The notes beneath the pieces were generated by a model, which saw nothing but the letters and a program-made list of their open reading frames with translations, was not told the origin of the DNA and did not search any database. From Limosilactobacillus balticus (GTDB lineage: Bacteria; Bacillota; Bacilli; Lactobacillales; Lactobacillaceae), in contig NZ_JACIVH010000058.1 of NCBI RefSeq assembly GCF_014145615.1, forward strand, positions 1 through 37,500: a stretch of 37,500 nt of DNA. Direction: 5' to 3'. The position numbers and the translations under genes were made by a program. Below, piece by piece: positions 32,756 through 37,500 of this stretch (the first letter of the stretch is position 1; the number at the start of each line of letters is the position of its first letter).

Positions 32756-33586
32756 CTAGATTTTTTTAGTATAAAGACGGCTAATCCATTGATCTAATAG
32801 GCTTTCCCCTTCCCACTCACTATCACTTTTGCGTCTAACGCCAACTGCTTGATTGCGGTATGCAATATTTCCAACGGTAATTAATGGCTGGACATAATGA
32901 AGGTGCCCATAAAAAACTGCTTTTACTTCTGGAAATCTAGCGAGTAACGCTCCTAAGTATTCACTGCCCAACATTGCAGTTGTCATCTCCCACATCCGTT
33001 GTCGCCGTACTGACTCAATAAGTGGATGTGGGAGAGCTTCCCTAATCGGTGCAAAGTGAGTCATAAAAATAACCTGTTTTTGTTGATTATGAGCTTGTTC
33101 TAGGACTTCTGCAACTTGGTGCAAAACAATCGCCATTCGTTCTGGATCATTCATTGGCTGCATAATTGGACGATCCACCCAATATGCCCGCTTCCATTGC
33201 GCGACCTCTTTTACATTACTTTTATACGTTGAAAACGAATAATCATACCAACCATTGTTACCGATAATTCGCCAGTTTGTTTGGGGAATATCGATAAATC
33301 GATTATGAAAATATAGATCATCATCTAAATTTTCTAATTGTTCATAAGTGACCCCTTTTAACATATCGTGGTTACCGGCTAGATAATGAACCTTTGTGGT
33401 AGGCAATTGCGATTGTAGTTCCGCAAAATATGCGCTGGTTTGCTCGAAATCATTAAAGGCATCCCCCACAAAAAAGTAATGGTCAATTTCATGACTAGTT
33501 AAATAATGCGCCTGTTGAGTAATAAATTCTGCAACATCAGCATGATTTAAATCCAAATGAAGGTCACTACTTACTGCGATTTTCAT
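32756..33586 (-). CDS. metallophosphoesterase (calcineurin-like)
   Basis: A 276-aa metal-dependent phosphoesterase. The dinuclear site motifs are in order: SDLHLDLNH (about 7-15), VGDAFND (about 40-46), AGNHDM (about 70-75), MTHFAP (about 175) and YGHLH (about 225). There is no signal peptide. The natural substrate is unknown; related lactobacillus proteins are annotated only by fold. The ATG follows CGAGGTGAATT. The gene lies behind the peptide transporter, whose terminator T tract ends against this SD, so some read-through is likely needed for expression. Confidence 0.88.
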   Translation of the reverse strand: MKIAVSSDLHLDLNHADVAEFITQQAHYLTSHEIDHYFFVGDAFNDFEQTSAYFAELQSQLPTTKVHYLAGNHDMLKGVTYEQLENLDDDLYFHNRFIDIPQTNWRIIGNNGWYDYSFSTYKSNVKEVAQWKRAYWVDRPIMQPMNDPERMAIVLHQVAEVLEQAHNQQKQVIFMTHFAPIREALPHPLIESVRRQRMWEMTTAMLGSEYLGALLARFPEVKAVFYGHLHYVQPLITVGNIAYRNQAVGVRRKSDSEWEGESLLDQWISRLYTKKI

Positions 33587-33597
33587 AATTCACCTCG

Positions 33598-33632
33598 AAA
33601 AAAAAGAGACCAAGAATTATTCTCGATCTCTT
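33598..33632 (-). terminator. terminator behind dtpT, abutting the phosphoesterase SD
   Basis: Minus strand AAGAGATCGAGAA (33632-33620) pairs with TTCTTGGTCTCTT (33616-33604) over 13 positions with two G-U, loop TAA, then a run of eight T ending four bases before the SD AGGTG. Confidence 0.85.
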
Positions 33633-33644
33633 AATATATAATTT

Positions 33645-35144
33645 TTAATCCACACCATCCATCAAGCCATGAATCTTCTTAACGAATAAGCAAAGGATCA
33701 ATCCGAAGACGATACTTACTGCCCCGATAATTAAGAAGTATGGAACTTCTGTAGCTGATGAGTAGTACTTAACAACTTGGGCGTTAACCGCTTGTCCAGC
33801 AGCATCAGCCAAGAACCACATACTCATCATTTGAGACTTAAATGCCTTTGGTGCAAGTTTAGTAGTTACTGAAAGACCAATTGGTGAAATCAACATTTCA
33901 GCGATTTCAACAATGAACCATGAACCAACTAACCAGAATGGGCTAACCCGTCCGGCAGTTGTTCCGTGAATCATAGCTGGAAGTGCCATCCAAACGTATG
34001 AAAGACCTGCAATTACTAACCCAGCAGCAAACTTACCAGGAGCACTTGGTTGTTTTTTCCAGTGATCCCAAAGCGCAACGAAGAATGGTGTCAGGATCAT
34101 AATGAATAATGGGTTCAATGTCTGGAAGTTAGCAGCAGCAAAGTGCCAGCCACCAATGTGTAAGACAGTCCGTTGTTCAGCAAAGAGGGCTAAAACAACT
34201 GAACCTGATTCTTCAATTGCCCAGAAGATAGCAGCAGCAATGAAAAGTGGAATGTAAGCAACAACCCGTGACTTTTCATCCTTTGTAACCTTCTTGGAAT
34301 TCAACATCATTACAAAGTAGTAGATTGGTAAAGCAATAGCAATAACCGTAATGATTGTAATGATATTATTGATGTTTAATTGACCCATTGCCGCAAGCAA
34401 GCCAAGGATAATTACTAAGGCAACAACACCAACAATTGACCAAATAATTACTGGACGTAAACTTTCCTTATCGATTGGATCATCAGGATACAAGCTATCT
34501 TTTGAAAGATATTTCCGTCCGTCAACTACATATTGAACTAACCCAAAGAACATTCCGATAGCAGCTAGTGAAAAACCAGCATGGAAATTCATTTCACCAT
34601 GGAAAAGGTTTAAGCCAAAACCATTAGCAGCCCAAGGGACAGCCCAAGGAGCAACAGCAGCCCCTAAGTTAATCCCGAAGACAAACATACTAAAACCAGA
34701 GTCTCGACGACGGTCTTCAGGACTATACAAGCCCCCAACCATTTCTGAAACATTTGGCTTTAATAACCCGGTACCAATAACAATCAAAGCGATTGATACA
34801 TAAAGTGCTGACACACCAAATGGTAACGACAAAGCGATATGTCCAAACATAATCAGGACACCACCGATGAAGACCGTTCGCCGCGATCCCCATACACGGT
34901 CAGATAACCATCCCCCGACAACACTCGCCAGGTAAACTAATGAACCATAAATTGACATAATTGATGCTGCGGTAGCTTGGTCCATGCCCAAACCACCCTT
35001 GGTAACAGCGTAGTACATATAGAATAGAAGGATAGCCCGCATTCCGTAGTAACTAAACCGTTCCCACATTTCAGTGAAGAACAATGTCGACAATCCACGC
35101 GGTTGTCCAAAGAAGGAGGTATCCAAATTCTTTTGTTTACTCAT
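33645..35144 (-). CDS. dtpT: proton-dependent di/tripeptide transporter (POT family)
   Basis: A 499-aa POT/PTR2 peptide:proton symporter with about 14 helices. The ExxERFxYYG proton-coupling signature reads TEMWERFSYYGMRAILL (about 24-40), and GGWLSDRVWGSRR marks the loop between helices 2 and 3. PTR2 signature GxNxGxxxxP is seen as FGINLGAAVAPW near 160. The frame is open to 35174, but the ATG at 35144 follows GGAGGAATTGT and gives the usual start. It imports di- and tripeptides for PepC and other peptidases in an auxotrophic cell. A strong promoter lies at 35246-35274. Confidence 0.96.
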   Translation of the reverse strand: MSKQKNLDTSFFGQPRGLSTLFFTEMWERFSYYGMRAILLFYMYYAVTKGGLGMDQATAASIMSIYGSLVYLASVVGGWLSDRVWGSRRTVFIGGVLIMFGHIALSLPFGVSALYVSIALIVIGTGLLKPNVSEMVGGLYSPEDRRRDSGFSMFVFGINLGAAVAPWAVPWAANGFGLNLFHGEMNFHAGFSLAAIGMFFGLVQYVVDGRKYLSKDSLYPDDPIDKESLRPVIIWSIVGVVALVIILGLLAAMGQLNINNIITIITVIAIALPIYYFVMMLNSKKVTKDEKSRVVAYIPLFIAAAIFWAIEESGSVVLALFAEQRTVLHIGGWHFAAANFQTLNPLFIMILTPFFVALWDHWKKQPSAPGKFAAGLVIAGLSYVWMALPAMIHGTTAGRVSPFWLVGSWFIVEIAEMLISPIGLSVTTKLAPKAFKSQMMSMWFLADAAGQAVNAQVVKYYSSATEVPYFLIIGAVSIVFGLILCLFVKKIHGLMDGVD

Positions 35145-35245
35145 ACAATTCCTCCAAATAATTTCACTTTTCAATTAGCACAATGTTAATTGAATACACA
35201 TTCTAAACATTAAAAAACTTTAACAATAAAATTCAGAATAGTACC

Positions 35246-35274
35246 ATTATAAACGTGTTTCAAAACATCGTCAA
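35246..35274 (-). promoter_or_regulatory. promoter of dtpT
   Basis: Minus strand TTGACG (35274-35269), 17 bases, TATAAT (35251-35246). The leader is about 95 bases and contains the small inverted repeat CAATTA...TAATTG. Confidence 0.8.
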
Positions 35275-35356
35275 TTGAAAAATAAGTTTTTGATGAGAAC
35301 GCAAACGCATGTATGAGCTATAATTGTTTATTTTATTAAGTTTGTCGCTAAGATTA

Positions 35357-36052
35357 TTAATTAGATGACGTATCCCCATCAATAACCGGACGTGGGTAAA
35401 CTTTCCCGTTCCGAACAATGGCATACTCAGTTCCATTATCATCAACAAAGGCCCAACCTTCATCTGGCTCAGATAGGTCAGTCGTGGCTTTCAAACTATC
35501 AATCTTGCTGGTGTCTTTGTGGTGATCGCTCGCCCATTTTTTAAGTGCTGCGCGGGCATGCGTCGATGATTCCTTAGAATGAGTATCCTTAGTTGTAGAA
35601 CTGTTGGTTTTCGCATGTTGCTCTTTCAAGAAACTATCGATGTCAAAGTCGCCATGAACTCTGGCAAATGATTGATTAGGCCACTCATCGTTACCAACGA
35701 GACTCAAATTATCTTCATTTAATCGCGCATCAATCGGCGTATCATAATTACTATCATTTAAATTGATAATGTAATTATTTTTTTCCTTCTTCCAGGTCAA
35801 TTGATCGTGAATATCAGCCTGCGTCGGATTTGCCATTACATATGTCCCAGTTCCATCTGAATTAAGGGTAATAGCAGCTCCATCGGCATCATCACGATAG
35901 GAGCCAACAATCTGTGCTTCTTGTTTCTTTACTGACGAAATTTGGGAACTACTACTCTTGTTGTTTGCATTAGACTCATTACCACAACCACTAACACAAA
36001 TGCTAAGCGTAAATACGCTTGTCGCTAATAATATTGCCTTTTTGAATTGCAT
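35357..36052 (-). CDS. putative lipoprotein of unknown function
   Basis: A 231-aa secreted protein. The signal peptide (QFKKAILLATSVFTLSICVS) ends in a lipobox VSGC, so the mature protein is probably lipid-anchored at Cys 24 or thereabouts. A Ser/Asn-rich linker follows, then a beta-rich domain (VGSYRDDADGAAITLNSDGT, about 50-130) that looks lipocalin-like. A second Ser/Thr/His-rich linker leads to a small C-terminal domain (EPDEGWAFVDDNGTEYAIVR). The ATG at 36052 follows CGGAGGGTTAATA. I do not recognise a functional family. Confidence 0.85.
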   Translation of the reverse strand: MQFKKAILLATSVFTLSICVSGCGNESNANNKSSSSQISSVKKQEAQIVGSYRDDADGAAITLNSDGTGTYVMANPTQADIHDQLTWKKEKNNYIINLNDSNYDTPIDARLNEDNLSLVGNDEWPNQSFARVHGDFDIDSFLKEQHAKTNSSTTKDTHSKESSTHARAALKKWASDHHKDTSKIDSLKATTDLSEPDEGWAFVDDNGTEYAIVRNGKVYPRPVIDGDTSSN

Positions 36053-36099
36053 TATTAACCCTCCGTTCTCCAAAATATATACCAGTCTAACTATAATTT

Positions 36100-36128
36100 A
36101 GTATATTATTATTACATATTTTATACAA
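36100..36128 (-). promoter_or_regulatory. promoter of the lipoprotein gene
   Basis: Minus strand TTGTAT (36128-36123), 17 bases, TATACT (36105-36100), in a very AT-rich stretch about 48 bases upstream of the start codon. Confidence 0.6.
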
Positions 36129-36158
36129 TTTTTTTGATAATAAGAAGGCAGCATAAAA

Positions 36159-36198
36159 ACGAGAATCTGAATAAGAATTTTTCCACACAGGTTCTCGT
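36159..36198 (-). terminator. terminator behind the SMR gene
   Basis: Minus strand ACGAGAACCTG (36198-36188) pairs with CAGATTCTCGT (36169-36159) with one mismatch, 18-base loop, then TTTTATG. Confidence 0.75.
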
Positions 36199-36201
36199 AT
36201 T

Positions 36202-36528
36202 TTAATGGGTACTTCCAAAAAGATTGACAACAATTACACCAGCAATAATTAACGCCAAGCCAAGTATATGAACCGGCTGCATCGCTTCATGCCAAATTAG
36301 GACTCCAATAAGCGACGTTAAAACAATTCCTGCTCCTGACCAAACTGCATAGGCAACATTAAGACCCATTCCTTGCTTAAGGGCAAAGGAAAGAGCTATA
36401 AAGCAAACTCCATAAAATAATAGGCTTAAAATGCCAATCCCTAGTTTGCTAAAACCTTCTGATACTTTTAGGAGGGTCGTTCCTACTACTTCACTAATAA
36501 TTGCTATTACTAAATAAAGGTAACTCAT
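36202..36528 (-). CDS. small multidrug resistance (SMR) family efflux protein
   Basis: A 108-aa four-helix membrane protein of the EmrE/QacC type. The essential membrane Glu is in AIISEVVGTTLLKVSEGF (Glu about 13), and the aromatic GMGLNVAYAVWSGAGIVLTS segment (about 53-72) is the SMR signature. SMR proteins export cationic biocides, or guanidinium in some subfamilies. The start ATG overlaps the original stop of the upstream MarR frame (ATGA), with AGGTGAG as SD, so it was translationally coupled to its regulator. That regulator is now frameshifted. Confidence 0.93.
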   Translation of the reverse strand: MSYLYLVIAIISEVVGTTLLKVSEGFSKLGIGILSLLFYGVCFIALSFALKQGMGLNVAYAVWSGAGIVLTSLIGVLIWHEAMQPVHILGLALIIAGVIVVNLFGSTH

Positions 36529-36928
36529 TTTCTCACCTGTTCTTTCATTTTTCCAATCAATTCTGCATTAATCTTATTTAATTGTTCGACCTTAGTACCA
36601 TTGCGCATCGTTCAACTGTATGAATCGCATTTAAAATCTTTACTGCCCATTTTTGGCCTGCAGCAGTCAATGTAATTACTCGACTACGTTTATCAGCAGG
36701 ATTAGTCTTTGAAACCATTATTCCCTGCTGAGTTAATTTTGTACCATTGAGCTTATTGTTTCCAGTATCTAGGACTAGTTGTCTATTAGCAGCATAAAAC
36801 TTATGACTCTCTAATGCTAACAACATTGATAACTCACCAAACGTTATGTTATTAGCCACGGCGATCTGTTGGTAAATCCGATTAAACGACTGCCAATCAC
36901 GTTCATACTGCCTAATAGCGTTCTCCAT
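36525..36928 (-). pseudogene. MarR family regulator, frameshifted near its 3' end
   Basis: The uninterrupted frame (36928-36578, 116 aa) encodes a MarR-type winged helix: FGELSMLLALESHKFYAANRQ, then QGIMVSKTNPADKRSRVITL, the wing with the conserved DKRSR, then TAAGQKWAVKILNAIH. It ends abruptly with ERCAMVLRSNN. In another frame the bases from about 36605 to 36525 continue with RNGTKVEQLNKINAELIGKM and KEQVRK, a normal MarR C-terminal helix, and stop exactly in the ATGA overlap with the SMR start. A single missing base near 36605-36612 (CG-ATG) explains this. The recognition-helix region also looks a few residues short. Function of the 116-aa product is doubtful; a sequencing error is possible. 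Confidence 0.75.
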
Positions 36929-36976
36929 TTCATTTCTCCTCGTATTTTATAATTTTAAAAGGATTATTAGTTGTCT

Positions 36977-37004
36977 ATTCTACATATAGTCCTATTTCGG
37001 ACAA
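36977..37004 (-). promoter_or_regulatory. promoter and candidate operator of the marR-SMR operon
   Basis: Minus strand TTGTCC (37004-36999), 16 bases, TAGAAT (36982-36977). The dyad GTCC-GAAATA-GGAC (37002-36989) overlaps the -35 and spacer, a usual place for a MarR operator. The role is inferred. Confidence 0.5.
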
Positions 37005-37015
37005 TTTATTTTAAA

Positions 37016-37050
37016 AAGAAAAAAGATGCTAGCCAGCAGCTAACATCTTT
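37016..37050 (-). terminator. terminator behind tRNA-Asn
   Basis: Minus strand AAAGATGTTAGC (37050-37039) pairs with GCTAGCATCTTT (37033-37022) with one G-U, five-base loop, followed by TTTCTTTTT. Confidence 0.85.
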
Positions 37051-37055
37051 ATAGA

Positions 37056-37128
37056 CTCCGGCAGTCAGACTCGAACTGACGACAACCTGATTAACAGTCA
37101 GGTGCTCTACCAACTGAGCTATGCCGGA
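37056..37128 (-). tRNA. tRNA-Asn (anticodon GTT)
   Basis: A 73-nt tRNA. Acceptor TCCGGCA pairs with TGCCGGA, discriminator G, no encoded CCA. The anticodon loop CTGTTAA is closed by CTGA/TCAG, giving GTT. It stands alone with its own promoter and terminator. Confidence 0.97.
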
Positions 37129-37148
37129 ATAATTCATCAACATAAAAT

Positions 37149-37177
37149 ATTATATCATGTCGACAAGTCATTGAAAA
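37149..37177 (-). promoter_or_regulatory. promoter of tRNA-Asn
   Basis: Minus strand TTTTCA (37177-37172), 17 bases, extended -10 TGATATAAT (TATAAT at 37154-37149). Confidence 0.65.
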
Positions 37178-37232
37178 CAATTATTTTAAATTTTATTTAC
37201 TAAAATTATTAATTACTTGAGACCAGAAATTA

Positions 37233-37500
37233 CTAGTATCCCCATGTTTTTAACAATTTAAGCAGTTCATCAGCTAACTGTTGCTCTTTTTGCTGATAAG
37301 TATGCCCGGTTTCTGGGATAACAACTAACTTATTTTGCTTTGCAGTCGCATATGGTCGTTGATGTTTTCAAGAAACTTTTGTGGATCGCCATACGTAAAG
37401 CGGTCATACCAAAACTTCCTTGAAGCAGGAGTTAATTCTCCATCAGGCCCTGCATCATAAACAGTCAATGGAGCAACAACTAAACGATTCTTAATTTCTA
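37233..37500 (-). pseudogene. alpha/beta hydrolase, C-terminal part with a frameshift, runs off the right edge
   Basis: Read on the minus strand from the right edge, one frame gives NRLVVAPLTVYDAGPDGELT, then FWYDRFTYGDPQKFLEN, but stops early. The next frame takes over at about 37360 with QRPYATAKQNKLVVIPETGH (catalytic His) and ends ADELLKLLKTWGY at the TAG 37233-37235. Restoring one A in GAAAAC (to GAAAAAC, near 37362-37367) joins them as FLEKHQRPYATAK. This is a hydrolase C-terminus with acid-containing and His segments. The nucleophile part lies outside the window. It may be a true pseudogene, a phase-variable run, or a sequencing error. Confidence 0.7.

Noticed and set aside
35260-35463. 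Minus-strand frame overlapping the end of the lipoprotein gene
   Set aside because: Overlaps the real gene out of frame, lacks SD, and contains the dtpT promoter region.

Overview
This 37.5 kb window comes from a low-GC Firmicute, almost certainly Limosilactobacillus reuteri or a very close relative. The basis is recognition of its protein sequences: a heterodimeric LacL/LacM beta-galactosidase, a cystine-binding protein of the BspA/MapA/CnBP type known from L. reuteri, a lactobacillus-type PepC, and an AT-rich core genome with tRNA genes lacking encoded CCA. No search was run. All starts were re-evaluated against Shine-Dalgarno (SD) spacing; several genes start with GTG (rplK, nusG, nadE).

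Layout. Positions 1-5160 are a core information-processing block on the minus strand, with transcription running cysS-mrnC-rlmB, rpmG-secE, nusG, rplK-rplA. It ends at the left edge in the 5' part of a group IIC-like intron sitting directly behind the rplA terminator. Positions 5540-8651 carry dut-radA-PIN/TRAM (minus). The 377 bp between that block and cysS lack the gltX found there in many Firmicutes and instead hold an orphan plus-strand terminator and a doubtful small ORF. Positions 8790-11150 are a short plus-strand run: a GNAT protein, rpiA, pepC.

Positions 11247-14941 form a cystine uptake and sulfur amino-acid operon (minus): promoter, 28-codon leader peptide with three consecutive Cys codons, antiterminator and terminator hairpins, cgl, permease, ATPase, binding protein. 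The leader reads as a complete ribosome-mediated cysteine attenuator and is the most interesting item in the window. Next come an esterase-like hydrolase and phosphoglycerate mutase (minus), a large YfhO-like membrane protein (plus), a 120-bp imperfect palindrome, and lacL-lacM with a CcpA-type cre at the promoter.

Positions 21645-27600 hold tRNA-Leu, a SprT-like protein, tex, the NAD salvage pair pncB-nadE, and a GntR/HutC regulator. Positions 27744-30146 pair an aspartate racemase with an AspT-type antiporter. The remainder contains an EmrB-type drug exporter, an unknown 214-aa protein, tRNA-Gln and tRNA-Tyr, a metallophosphoesterase, a POT peptide transporter, a lipoprotein, an SMR efflux protein behind a frameshifted MarR regulator, tRNA-Asn, and the frameshifted end of an alpha/beta hydrolase at the right edge.

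A recurring pattern is a terminator-like hairpin lying between a gene and the SD of the next one, with no room for a promoter in between (nusG, cgl, the exporter, the phosphoesterase). For cgl this is clearly attenuation; for the others it is a hypothesis.
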